NCBI GenBank assembly: GCA_002324875.1 | Contig: NTJG01000001.1 | Coordinates: 248,001 to 312,000, forward strand | Direction of reading: 5' to 3' | Source: Lysobacteraceae bacterium NML93-0793 | GTDB taxonomy: Bacteria > Pseudomonadota > Gammaproteobacteria > Xanthomonadales > Xanthomonadaceae | DNA length: 64,000 bases | Part shown: positions 29,474 through 41,548 of the stretch, in pieces | Numbering within the stretch: the stretch's first letter is position 1 | Layout: every line of letters begins with the position of its first letter | Position numbers and translations under genes: made by a program | Notes under the pieces: generated by a model | Databases searched by the model: none | What the model was told of the DNA's origin: nothing | Seen by the model: the letters and a program-made list of their open reading frames with translations, nothing else

Positions 29474-30322
29474 TCAGTCCGCGGTGACCAATGACGCTTC
29501 GCGCTGACGCAGCGCCTCGTAGACGGTATCGGTCTCGGGGCGTTCGCCGTACCACAGCGCGAAGCTTTCGGCGGCCTGTTCCACCAGCATGCCCAGGCCG
29601 TCGACGGTCTGCCGGGCGCCGTGTGCGCGGGCCCAGGCCAGGAACGGCACGGCGGCCTCGCCGTAGCTCAGGTCCACCGCCACCGTGCGCATGCCGACCA
29701 GCGAGCGCGGCAGGTCGGGGACCGTGCCGGCACGGCCGGCCGAGGTCGCGTTGACGATCAGGTCGAACTCGCCCATTTCGTCCAGCTGCTCGAGATACCG
29801 CGAGTGCACGCGCGCCGGATCGCCCAGCGCATCGGCCAGGGCGTCGGTGCGTGACGCGGTGCGGTTGACGATGGTGAGTCCGTGGACGCCGGCATCGAGC
29901 AGGGCGGGCGCGACGCCACGTGCGGCGCCGCCGGCGCCGATCAGCAGCGTGCGCCGGCCGCGCAGGTCCAGGCCCTGGCGGTCGGTGAGATCGCGCACCA
30001 GGCCGGTGCCGTCGGTGTTGTCGCCGTGCCAGGCCTCGCCCTCTCGGATCAGGGTGTTGACCGCGCCGGCACGCCGGGCGCGCTCGCTGCAGGTATTGGT
30101 GAGCGCATACGCGGCTTCTTTGAGCGGCAGGGTCACGTTGGCGCCGGTGCCGCCTTCGGCGGCGAAGTGCTGCAGCGCGGCGGCAAACAGCTCGGGCGCG
30201 GCGTCGATCGCGCGGTAGTCGACCGTGTGGCCCGACTGCGTGCCGAACGCGGCATGGATGCGCGGCGACAGCGAGTGGGCGACGGGATGGCCGAAGACCG
30301 CGAGACGGATGACGTGGGGCAT
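29474..30322 (-). CDS. aroE: shikimate dehydrogenase
   Basis: A 282-residue NADPH-dependent enzyme that reduces 3-dehydroshikimate to shikimate in chorismate synthesis. The shikimate-binding residues are visible in [13 protein letters not shown] and [11 protein letters not shown] (catalytic Lys). [11 protein letters not shown] carries the catalytic Asp, [17 protein letters not shown] is the nucleotide-binding loop, and IVNRTASR contacts the 2'-phosphate. Chorismate from this pathway is the substrate of the XanB2-like enzyme encoded about 5 kb away, although aroE is not in that operon. Confidence 0.96.
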   Translation of the reverse strand: MPHVIRLAVFGHPVAHSLSPRIHAAFGTQSGHTVDYRAIDAAPELFAAALQHFAAEGGTGANVTLPLKEAAYALTNTCSERARRAGAVNTLIREGEAWHGDNTDGTGLVRDLTDRQGLDLRGRRTLLIGAGGAARGVAPALLDAGVHGLTIVNRTASRTDALADALGDPARVHSRYLEQLDEMGEFDLIVNATSAGRAGTVPDLPRSLVGMRTVAVDLSYGEAAVPFLAWARAHGARQTVDGLGMLVEQAAESFALWYGERPETDTVYEALRQREASLVTAD

Positions 30323-30577
30323 GACAACTCCATGAGTCGCTGCGCAGGTGCGCGTCGCCGCAGTCTAGCGGCGTCGGTCGGGGCGGTGGGTGAGGCCGCC
30401 CGTGCGGCCGGGCGTCAAAAATCCGTCGCAACCCGTGTCGCCGATGTCAGAAAGTTGTATATATCGTCACGTTGCGACCGTTCGGGGCAGGGGGCGGCGC
30501 AAGGTGTCGAGACGTCGACAGTCCGGCGGATCGATCGTCGCGGTCTGGCAGTTCCATCGCTTTCGGGGATCCATCGC

Positions 30578-33500
30578 ATGTCCACCACCCGCAGGGTCGG
30601 CGCCGCTTCGGCGTTGCTCGGTCTCGCCGTCGTCGCATGGGCGGCCACCACACTTCCATCCCGCGTGCCCGCCGTCGGCAACGCACTCGACGCGGCGAAG
30701 GCCGGCGTCGCCAGCGTGATCGGCAGCGCGCCTGCACAGGCGTCCGCGCAGGGCGGCGTTGCCGATACCGGCAACGCCTCCGGCCCCGCCGTCGTCGACG
30801 AGGCCCCCGAGCGGGTCATCGTGGTCTTCGAGGAACCGGCGCTCGCCGCCTATCAGGGCGGGGTGACCGGCATCGCCGCGCCGATCCGCCGCAGCGATGC
30901 GCGCGGCAAGCTGCGGCTCGACGTTAAGGGCGCCAGTGCACGCAGCTACGTGAGCTATCTGCAGCGCCGCCAGGCCGATCTCGAAGGCGCGATCGCGCTG
31001 CGCGTCGGGCGTCCGCTCGACGTCGAACGGCGCATGCAGCACGCGATCAACGCCGTCGTCGTCGAGCTCACCGACAGCGAGGCCGCGCGCGTGGAGCAGC
31101 TGCCCGACGTGCGCTTCGTCGAGCCCTACCGCGAATACGCGCTCGACACCGATACCGGCCCGCGCCTGATCGGCGCCGAGGCGGTATGGGACGGCACCTG
31201 GCCCGGCGCCACCGGCGCGTTCCAGGGCGAGGGCGTGGTGTTCGGCATTCTCGATTCGGGCATCAATTTCGGCGCGCCCTCGTTCGCCGAGGTCGATCCT
31301 GTCGACGGCTATCGCCACGTCAATCCGCTGGGCAGCGGTACGTATCTGGGCAGCTGCGCGCCGGGCGGCATCGATGCCGGGCGCTGCAACGACAAGCTCA
31401 TCGGCGGCTACGACTTCGTCTGCGGCGCGCCGGGCAACACCTGCACCAATCCCGGTTTCCGCGAGGAACCCGGCTTCGGCGACACCAACGGCCACGGCAG
31501 CCATGTCGCGTCCACGGTGGCGGGCAACCGCCGCGACGTGGTGTTCCGCGGCAATCCGCGGCGCATCTCGGGCGTCGCGCCGCGCGGCAACATCGTCGCC
31601 TACGACATCTGCTACACCAATATCGCCACCGGCCAGGGCCTGTGCCCGAACGTCTCGGCGGTGGCGGCGGTGAACCAGGCGGTCGCCGACGGCGTCGTCG
31701 ACGTCATCAACTATTCGATCGGCGGCGGTGCACAGCCGTGGACCGAAGCGGTGTCGCAGGCCTTCCTCGGTGCGACCGAGGCCGGCATCTTCATCGCGTC
31801 CTCGGCCGGCAACAGCGGCCCGGGCCCGAACACGATGGGCCATCTCGAACCCTGGGTGTCGTCGACCGCCGCCGCGCAGCATGGTCGTGGTGCTTTCGCG
31901 CTCGCCCTCGACGTGACCGGTCCGGCGCCCGTGCCCGAGCCGCTGGCACCCGTGCTGATCAACGAAGGCACCGGCGGCGTGGCGTTCACGGCGTCGATCC
32001 CCGGCACCACGCCGCTGCGCATCAGCGCCGGCATCAATGGCGTCGACGACGGCTGCGCGGCGTACCCGGCGAACACGTTCGCCGGTGCGATCGCGGTGAT
32101 CCGCCGCGGCACCTGCTCGTTCACGATCAAGGCCGACAACGCACGCAATGCCGGTGCGATCGCCGTGGTCATCGCCAACAACGCGGCCGGCGGCATCATT
32201 CCGTCGGTGCCCGGCGCGACCATCCCGGTCTTCGGCGTCACCCAGGACGAGGGCAATGCGCTGCGCGACTTCGGTCTCGCGAATCCGACCACCGCCACCG
32301 CCGGCATCCTGTACCCGCCGCTGGTGCTGCCGAACACGGCCGACGCGCTGGGTGCCTTCAGTTCGCGCGGCCCGGCCGGCACCTTCGACCTGGTCAAGCC
32401 GGACATCACCGCGCCGGGCGTCAGCATCCTCGCCGTCGTCGCCGGCACCACGATCACCGGCTTCGAACAGGCGCTTGATCTCTACAACGGCACGTCGATG
32501 GCGTCGCCCCACCAGGCCGGTGCCGCGGGCCTGATCCGTCAGGCGCGGCCGGGGTGGTCGGTGCCGGAGATCAAATCGGCGCTGGCGCTGACCGCCAAGA
32601 CCGAGGTCTTCAAGGAGGACTCGGTCACGCCGGGCACGCCGTTCGACAAGGGCAGTGGCCGCGTGCAGGTGGACCGGGCGATCAACGCCGGTCTGGTGAT
32701 GCACGAGACCACGGCCAACTACCAGGCCGCCAATCCGGCGACCGGCGGCGACGTGTCGGCGCTCAACCAGCCGAGCCTGGCCAACCGCAACTGCTATTCG
32801 AGCTGCAGCTTCGTGCGCACGTTCCGCAACCCGCACGGGTCCGCATCGAGCTGGCGCATCCGCTTCACCGGCGTCAACGCCACCGCATCGCCCGCGGTGC
32901 TGAAGGTGCCGGCCGGCGGCACGGCGGCCGTGCGGATCACCGTCAATACCCGGGGCGTGGCCGCCGATGGCACGTGGACGTTCGGCGAGATGGTGATGGA
33001 GTCGACCGGGCCGATCCTCGGCGCCCAGCGCGCGCCGCTGACGCTGCCGGTCGCGGTCGCGATCCAGGCGCCCGTCGTGCGCCTGCCCGACGCGGTCTCG
33101 CTGGCCCTCGCGGCCGGTCGCAGCGGCAGCGCGACCGGATCGGTCGGCAACGCCGGCGGCTCGCCGCTGGTGTACTCGGTCGACAACACCGGCAGCGGTG
33201 CGGTCACCGCGGTCGCGCGTTCCAGTGATGGCGTCACCAGCGGCTTCCGCGGCACGCACTACAGCGACCCCGCCGCCGCGGGCGCACTGGCGCAGTACTC
33301 GGCTGACGACTTCACCGTCGACCGGCCGCTGCAGCTCACCGCGCTGTCGGCACCGGGCTTCGTGGTCAGCGGCACCGCGCTCACCACTGCGGCAACCGCG
33401 CTGACCTGGGCGATCTACCCGGACGCGGGCGGCCTGCCGGCCGGCAATCCGACCTCGGCGGCCGCCGCGGCCGTGTGGAGCTACACCGCGGCGCCGACAG

Positions 33501-33949
33501 CGCCGGGCGTCGACGTCGGCAACGCGGTGATCGCGTTGAACCTGCCGGCCGCGGGCCAGTCGGTGACGCTGCCGCCGGGCCGGTACTGGCTGGTGGTGTC
33601 GACGCGCGGCACGTTTGCGAACCGCTGGGCCTGGTACGGCTCGACGGCCGGCAACGGCGGCTTCGCCTCGCTGACCGTCGCCACCAACGGCAGCGGTGCG
33701 TGGACGGCCAACACCGCGTTCGCAGGGCTGGGCATGACCGTGCGTGGCCTCGTGCCTTGCGGCGCGCCGTGGATCGGGGCGGTGAGCCCGCCGTCGGGCA
33801 GCGTGCTGCCGGGCGCCACCCAGGCCAACCGGGTGGTGCTGAGCGCCGCCGGGCTGTCGCCCGGACGCCAGGTCGGCTATCTGTGCGTGGCCAGCAACGA
33901 TCCGCAGACGCCGAAGGCGGCGACGCCGGTGGTGCTGACGGTCAACTGA
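30578..33949 (+). CDS. secreted S8 family serine peptidase (subtilase) with PA insert
   Basis: A 1123-residue exported protease. A signal peptide (about residues 1-25) and an inhibitor-I9-like propeptide precede the catalytic domain. The triad is D226 (GILDSG), H306 (NGHGSHVAST) and S640 (NGTSMASPH), with the oxyanion Asn in SAGNSG near 412. A PA domain is inserted at about 485-580 (GAIAVIRRGTCSF). A Fn3-like region and a C-terminal beta-rich part of about 400 residues follow. The arrangement resembles the vpr-like extracellular subtilases of Lysobacter and Xanthomonas. The ATG at 30578 starts a normal signal peptide. A strong terminator follows. Confidence 0.93.
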   Translation: MSTTRRVGAASALLGLAVVAWAATTLPSRVPAVGNALDAAKAGVASVIGSAPAQASAQGGVADTGNASGPAVVDEAPERVIVVFEEPALAAYQGGVTGIAAPIRRSDARGKLRLDVKGASARSYVSYLQRRQADLEGAIALRVGRPLDVERRMQHAINAVVVELTDSEAARVEQLPDVRFVEPYREYALDTDTGPRLIGAEAVWDGTWPGATGAFQGEGVVFGILDSGINFGAPSFAEVDPVDGYRHVNPLGSGTYLGSCAPGGIDAGRCNDKLIGGYDFVCGAPGNTCTNPGFREEPGFGDTNGHGSHVASTVAGNRRDVVFRGNPRRISGVAPRGNIVAYDICYTNIATGQGLCPNVSAVAAVNQAVADGVVDVINYSIGGGAQPWTEAVSQAFLGATEAGIFIASSAGNSGPGPNTMGHLEPWVSSTAAAQHGRGAFALALDVTGPAPVPEPLAPVLINEGTGGVAFTASIPGTTPLRISAGINGVDDGCAAYPANTFAGAIAVIRRGTCSFTIKADNARNAGAIAVVIANNAAGGIIPSVPGATIPVFGVTQDEGNALRDFGLANPTTATAGILYPPLVLPNTADALGAFSSRGPAGTFDLVKPDITAPGVSILAVVAGTTITGFEQALDLYNGTSMASPHQAGAAGLIRQARPGWSVPEIKSALALTAKTEVFKEDSVTPGTPFDKGSGRVQVDRAINAGLVMHETTANYQAANPATGGDVSALNQPSLANRNCYSSCSFVRTFRNPHGSASSWRIRFTGVNATASPAVLKVPAGGTAAVRITVNTRGVAADGTWTFGEMVMESTGPILGAQRAPLTLPVAVAIQAPVVRLPDAVSLALAAGRSGSATGSVGNAGGSPLVYSVDNTGSGAVTAVARSSDGVTSGFRGTHYSDPAAAGALAQYSADDFTVDRPLQLTALSAPGFVVSGTALTTAATALTWAIYPDAGGLPAGNPTSAAAAAVWSYTAAPTAPGVDVGNAVIALNLPAAGQSVTLPPGRYWLVVSTRGTFANRWAWYGSTAGNGGFASLTVATNGSGAWTANTAFAGLGMTVRGLVPCGAPWIGAVSPPSGSVLPGATQANRVVLSAAGLSPGRQVGYLCVASNDPQTPKAATPVVLTVN

Positions 33950-33970
33950 CCGCGGCCGGTGCAGGTAACG

Positions 33971-34003
33971 AAAACGCCCGGGTCATGCCCGGGCGTTTTT
34001 TTT
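33971..34003. terminator. Rho-independent terminator of the subtilase gene
   Basis: AAAACGCCCGGG and CCCGGGCGTTTT form a perfect 12-bp stem with loop TCATG, followed by further T residues (eight T in a row, 33996-34003). It sits 22 bases after the subtilase stop and before the convergent hemB. The A-tract on the left lets it also serve hemB transcription from the other side. Confidence 0.93.
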
Positions 34004-34041
34004 GTCGGTGCGACGCTGGCGTAGGCCGCGCCGTGCGTGCC

Positions 34042-37678
<3,637 letters not shown>

Positions 37679-37708
37679 CCGGTGCGGTGCGCTGGCATAC
37701 AGCCGGGC

Positions 37709-37714
37709 ATCATA
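37709..37714 (-). promoter_or_regulatory. -10-like element upstream of the halogenase/xanB2 unit
   Basis: TATGAT on the minus strand lies about 30 bases before the ATG at 37678, in the 143-base gap between divergent pigment operons. No convincing -35 is visible at the usual spacing, so this is only a candidate. Confidence 0.3.
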
Positions 37715-37821
37715 ACGGATGCGTCCACGGGCCCGATCGCAGCTGAACGGCGCGACGCGGCTTGCGCCGGCCGGGCCGATGCCGGATCGTTGGCGCCCTG
37801 TCACGTCCACGGAAGTCCGCA

Positions 37822-38091
37822 ATGTCCGCCCAAACCGATGCCGAACGCGCCCTCGCCGAGCTGCTGGTCGAGAGCCTGAACCTGGAGGACGTGCAGCCGG
37901 CCGACATCGATCCCGAGGCGTCGCTGTTCAATGCCGGCCTGGGTCTGGACTCGATCGACGCACTGGAACTGGCGCTGGCGATCAGCAAGCGCTACGGCTT
38001 CCAGCTGCGTTCGGACAACGACGAAAACCGCCAGATCTTCGCCTCGCTGCGTGCGCTGTCGGCGCACGTCGAGCAGCACCGCACCACTTGA
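37822..38091 (+). CDS. acyl carrier protein of the aryl-polyene cluster (XanC-like)
   Basis: An 89-residue ACP. The phosphopantetheine Ser is S44 in NAGLGLDSIDALELALAISK, and the protein is acidic and helical as expected. It would carry the hydroxybenzoyl starter and the growing polyene. It opens the rightward operon and ends in a TTGA overlap with the next gene. The ATG at 37822 gives the usual ACP length. No phosphopantetheinyl transferase is encoded nearby. Confidence 0.92.
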   Translation: MSAQTDAERALAELLVESLNLEDVQPADIDPEASLFNAGLGLDSIDALELALAISKRYGFQLRSDNDENRQIFASLRALSAHVEQHRTT

Positions 38092-38771
38092 TCCTGCTGC
38101 TGCAACTGCTGCTGGCGCTGGCCTACGCGGCCCTCGCCCATCTCGCGAGCCTGTGGCAGAGCGACGCCTGCGCGCTGGCCGCGCTCGGCGTGCTGATCGC
38201 GATGCTGCTGGTCGAGCCGCTGCTGGCCCGCCGGCCCTGGGCCTGGATCGCCCTGCCGCTGGCGGCCTGGGGCGCGTGGGCGCTGTACGCGGCCGGGCAC
38301 GCGGCGCTGCCGCTGCTGCTGGTGCCGGTGGTGTTCGTGCTGGCGATCGCGTGGGTCTTCGCGCGCACGCTGCGGCCGGGCTGCGAGCCCCTGATCACCC
38401 GCATCGTCGCCGGCATCGAGGGCGGCACGCCGGCCGAGATCGAGCCGGCGCTGCGTCGTTACACGCGCACGCTCACCGCCGCATGGGCGATCGCGCTGAC
38501 CGGCATGGCCGGTGCCAATCTGCTGCTGGCCATGCTCGCCAGTCCGGCCGGGCTGCTGGAGAGCGTCGGTGTGGCGTCGCCGCTGCCGATCACCTGGGAA
38601 CAATGGTCCTGGTGCGCCAACCTGCTGAACTACGGCGTGATCGGCGGGTTCTTCGTCGTCGAGTTCGCGATCCGCAAGCGCCGGTTTCCGGGCCGCTATC
38701 ACAGTTTTGCCGATTTTCTGCGCAAGCTGGCCGGTCTCGGCCCGATGTTCTGGCGCGATCTGCTTCGCTGA
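38088..38771 (+). CDS. aryl-polyene cluster membrane protein (COG4648-like)
   Basis: A 227-residue integral membrane protein with about five helices, rich in Leu and Ala. The TTG at 38088 overlaps the ACP stop (TTGA), which sets the start. The region PITWEQWSWCANLLNYGVIGGFFVVEFAIRKRRFPGRYHSF is the conserved part. Homologues sit next to ACP genes in aryl-polyene and xanthomonadin clusters, but no enzymatic role is established. It may anchor the synthase at the inner membrane. Confidence 0.85.
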   Translation: MILLLQLLLALAYAALAHLASLWQSDACALAALGVLIAMLLVEPLLARRPWAWIALPLAAWGAWALYAAGHAALPLLLVPVVFVLAIAWVFARTLRPGCEPLITRIVAGIEGGTPAEIEPALRRYTRTLTAAWAIALTGMAGANLLLAMLASPAGLLESVGVASPLPITWEQWSWCANLLNYGVIGGFFVVEFAIRKRRFPGRYHSFADFLRKLAGLGPMFWRDLLR

Positions 38772-38822
38772 AGCGGCCCGGCTGCGGCCTTCACGCAAAG
38801 TAAACAGTATCCTAGGCGCCGC

Positions 38823-39602
38823 ATGGAATACCGACAGACCCGCGCCGGGGCCGCCGCGCCCGTCATCACCGAACTGCCGAAGCGCGTGCTCAACGTGCTC
38901 GAGTTCGCGTTCACCCTGCTCTGGACGGCGGGCTGGATCAGCGTGTCGCTGTTGCTGCAACTGGTCAGCGGGCAACCCGATCGCGCCTTGAACATGGCGC
39001 GCACGCGCTGGGCGCCCGGTCTGGTGGGTCCGGCCGGCGGGCTCACGGTCGAGGGCGCCGACGCGATCGACTGGTCGCGCCCGTATCTGGTGGTCGCCAA
39101 CCACGAATCGCTGCTCGACATCTGCGTGCTGTTCATGGCGGTGCCGGTGCCGCTGCGTTTCCTGCTGAAGGAGGAAATGCGCCGGGTGCCGTTCGTGGCG
39201 GGCTACGCGCGCGCGACCGGCATGCTGTTCATCAGTCGCGACGACCGCCGCGCCGGTCCGCAGCTGCGCCGGCAGGTGGCCGGCGTGCTCGGCGCGGGCC
39301 AGTCGCTGTGCCTGTTCCCGGAAGGCACGCGCACGCGCGACGGCCGTCTGGGCGAATTCAAGTCGGGCTCGTTCCAGGCGGCGATCGACGCCGGCGTCGA
39401 GGTGCTGCCGATCGCGCTGCACGGCACCGGCGCAGTGCTCCCGGCGCGCGGGTTCTTCCGTGTGTCGCGCGGGCCGATGCGCGCCACCGTCGGCCAGCCG
39501 CTGCCGGTGGCCGGGCGGGTCGGCGCTGCCGGTCGCCAGGCCCTCGCACGCGAGGCCCAGGATGCGGTCGCCGCGATGCTCGGGCGGTCGCCCCGCCCAT
39601 GA
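38823..39602 (+). CDS. 1-acylglycerol-3-phosphate acyltransferase-like protein (PlsC family)
   Basis: A 259-residue membrane-associated acyltransferase. The catalytic HX4D is NHESLLD (H94, D99), and FPEGTR lies at 165-170. A hydrophobic N-terminal segment (about 24-48) anchors it in the membrane. In aryl-polyene clusters such enzymes probably esterify the polyene to a glycerolipid or similar head. The gene starts 51 bases after the preceding one and ends in an ATGA overlap with the dehydratase. Confidence 0.9.
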   Translation: MEYRQTRAGAAAPVITELPKRVLNVLEFAFTLLWTAGWISVSLLLQLVSGQPDRALNMARTRWAPGLVGPAGGLTVEGADAIDWSRPYLVVANHESLLDICVLFMAVPVPLRFLLKEEMRRVPFVAGYARATGMLFISRDDRRAGPQLRRQVAGVLGAGQSLCLFPEGTRTRDGRLGEFKSGSFQAAIDAGVEVLPIALHGTGAVLPARGFFRVSRGPMRATVGQPLPVAGRVGAAGRQALAREAQDAVAAMLGRSPRP

Positions 39603-39913
39603 GCCGGTCGTCGTTCGTCGTCCCGGGCACGCATCCGTGTCTGCCGGGGCATTTCCCGGGGCGGCCGCTGGTGCCGGGCGTGGTGATCCTCGATCACGTG
39701 ATCGCCGCGATCGAGGCCGCGCACGGCGCGCTCGGCCCGCTGCGCCTGCCGCAGGTGAAGTTCGTCCAGCCGCTGTTGCCGGACGAGGCCGCCGAGATCG
39801 CACTCGAGACCACGACCACCGAGGCCGGCCCGCGCTGGCGGTTCCGGGTCGAGCGTGAGGGCGTACTGCTGGCCAGCGGCGACGTGATCGCCACTGGCGG
39901 GGACGTGGCGTGA
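39599..39913 (+). CDS. hotdog-fold 3-hydroxyacyl-ACP dehydratase (FabZ-like, ApeI-type)
   Basis: A 104-residue hotdog protein. The motif GHFPGRPLVPGVVILDHV places the catalytic His at H18 and an acidic residue at D32, where FabZ has Glu. It would dehydrate the 3-hydroxyacyl intermediate in each polyene extension cycle. The ATG at 39599 overlaps the PlsC stop (ATGA), and its stop overlaps the next GTG (GTGA). At 104 residues it is shorter than FabZ (about 150). Confidence 0.88.
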   Translation: MSRSSFVVPGTHPCLPGHFPGRPLVPGVVILDHVIAAIEAAHGALGPLRLPQVKFVQPLLPDEAAEIALETTTTEAGPRWRFRVEREGVLLASGDVIATGGDVA

Positions 39914-40899
39914 GCGCGGCCTGGAAGGCGCGCCGCGAAGGCGGCGGGCGCGCGGCGCTGCTCGCGATGCGCACGTTCGCCAGTTGGTGCGGCCGTGCGC
40001 CGACCCGGCTGCTGCTGTATCCGGTCACCCTGTATTTCATGCTGCGCCGCGGCGCCGAACGCCGCGATTCGCAGGCCTATCTCACGCGCGTGTTCGGCCG
40101 GCCTGCGACGCTGCGCGAGGTGGCACGGCACATCTACACCTTCGCCGCGACGATCCTCGACCGGCTGTTTCTGCTCAGCGAGAACACCCGCCGTTTCGAC
40201 GTGCGCACCTTCGGGCTCGACACGCTGCACCGGCACCTCGATGCCGGTCGCGGCGTGCTGCTGTTCGGCTCGCATCTGGGCAGTTTCGAAGTGCTGCGCG
40301 TGCTGTCGCAACAGCGGCCCGAGTTCGCGATCCGTGTGGTGCTCGATCGCGCCCACGGCAAGGCGATGACCGAATTGCTGGACACGCTCAACCCCGAGAT
40401 CGCCGCGACCGTGATCGACGCCGGCCAGGACGGGCCGTCGGTCGCGTTGGCGATCGGCGCCGCGCTCGAGCAGGGCGCGGTGGTCGCGCTGCTGGTCGAC
40501 CGCAGCCAGGAAGGCGGCGCGACCCGGCCGGTGCCGTTTCTCGGCGCGCCGGCGGAATTTCCGGTGGCGCCGTGGCTGCTGGCCGCGGTGCTCAAGGTGC
40601 CGGTGATGCTGGCCTTCGGCCTCTACCGCGGCGGCGCGCACTACGACCTGGTGTTCGAGCCTTTCAGCGAGGGCGTGGACCTGCCGCGCCGCGATCGTCA
40701 GGCCGGGGTGGATGCGCTTATCCGCCGTTACGCGGAACGGCTCGAACATCACGTGCGCAGTGCCCCCTACAACTGGTTCAATTTCTATGACTTCTGGAAA
40801 CGCGACGACGATGCGACGCCTGCGTCCGCACGCCTGCCTGCTGCTGACCACGCTGTGGCTGACCCTGCTCCCGGCCTGGGCCGCTCCGCAGGCGGCTGA
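39910..40899 (+). CDS. LpxL/HtrB-like lipid acyltransferase
   Basis: A 329-residue acyltransferase of the lauroyl-acyltransferase fold. The catalytic HX4E is GSHLGSFE (H122, E127), followed by ALLVDRSQEGGATRPVPFLGAPAEF and the C-terminal PYNWFNFYDFW. An N-terminal hydrophobic stretch (about 30-45) suggests inner-membrane association. Together with the PlsC-like enzyme it probably links the polyene to its lipid head. The GTG at 39910 overlaps the preceding stop (GTGA). Its end overlaps the next gene by about 90 bases. Confidence 0.9.
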   Translation: MSAAWKARREGGGRAALLAMRTFASWCGRAPTRLLLYPVTLYFMLRRGAERRDSQAYLTRVFGRPATLREVARHIYTFAATILDRLFLLSENTRRFDVRTFGLDTLHRHLDAGRGVLLFGSHLGSFEVLRVLSQQRPEFAIRVVLDRAHGKAMTELLDTLNPEIAATVIDAGQDGPSVALAIGAALEQGAVVALLVDRSQEGGATRPVPFLGAPAEFPVAPWLLAAVLKVPVMLAFGLYRGGAHYDLVFEPFSEGVDLPRRDRQAGVDALIRRYAERLEHHVRSAPYNWFNFYDFWKRDDDATPASARLPAADHAVADPAPGLGRSAGG

Positions 40900-41548
40900 G
40901 CCGGCCCAGGCACGCCCCGCGCCCCGCGCCGACCAGTCGCGCGATCGCGTGCCACCGCCGACCGCGGCGCGTGGCCGTGAGGTGGACGCCGACTGGATCC
41001 TGCATCGCCTGACCCGTCCGCCGCCGCAGTCCACGCCGTTCGTCGAACTGCGCCTGTCGGCGACGCTGCGTCGTCCGCTGGTGGTGGCCGGCGAATACCG
41101 TCGGCCCGACGCCGACACGCTGGTGCGCGAAGTCCGCGAGCCCTACGCGGAGACCACGACCATCCGCGGCGGCGACGCCGTGATCGCACGCGCCGGACGT
41201 GCACCGCGGACCGTCTCGCTCGCCCGCGTGCCTGAACTCGCTGCGCTGCAAGGCAGTTTCGGCGCGCTGCTGTCGGGTGACCGCACGCTGCTGGAAACCC
41301 ATTACGCGATCGAAGCCGACGGCGTGCCGGCCGACTGGACGTTGACACTCACGCCGCGCGACGCGCGCACCGCCACCCGCATCGCCGCGGTGGTGCTGCG
41401 TGGTCGCGACGACGAACTGCGCTGCATCGAAACGCGTCCGAAACAGGGCGATCCGCAGCCCACGCTGCTCGCCGGCGCCGCGCAGGGCGCGTCCGCGCTC
41501 GACTCGCTCGACGCCGCGCTGCGCGCCTGTCGCGACGTGCCGCGTTGA
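40811..41548 (+). CDS. LolA-like outer-membrane lipoprotein carrier
   Basis: A 245-residue periplasmic protein with a signal peptide (LLLTTLWLTLLPAWAAP). The mature part has the LolA-like pattern PFVELRLSATLRRPLVVAGEYRRPDADTLVREV and a later beta-rich stretch. In aryl-polyene clusters a LolA-like protein is thought to carry the polyene lipid across the periplasm from the MMPL exporter. The ATG at 40811 was chosen because GGAAA precedes it; the ATG at 40787 is possible. It overlaps the acyltransferase gene. Confidence 0.85.
   Translation: MRRLRPHACLLLTTLWLTLLPAWAAPQAAEPAQARPAPRADQSRDRVPPPTAARGREVDADWILHRLTRPPPQSTPFVELRLSATLRRPLVVAGEYRRPDADTLVREVREPYAETTTIRGGDAVIARAGRAPRTVSLARVPELAALQGSFGALLSGDRTLLETHYAIEADGVPADWTLTLTPRDARTATRIAAVVLRGRDDELRCIETRPKQGDPQPTLLAGAAQGASALDSLDAALRACRDVPR

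Noticed and set aside
30458-30464. TATATAT as promoter of the subtilase gene
   Set aside because: The AT-rich patch is striking in GC-rich DNA, but no -35 fits and it lies about 115 bases from the start, so it is not listed as a feature.
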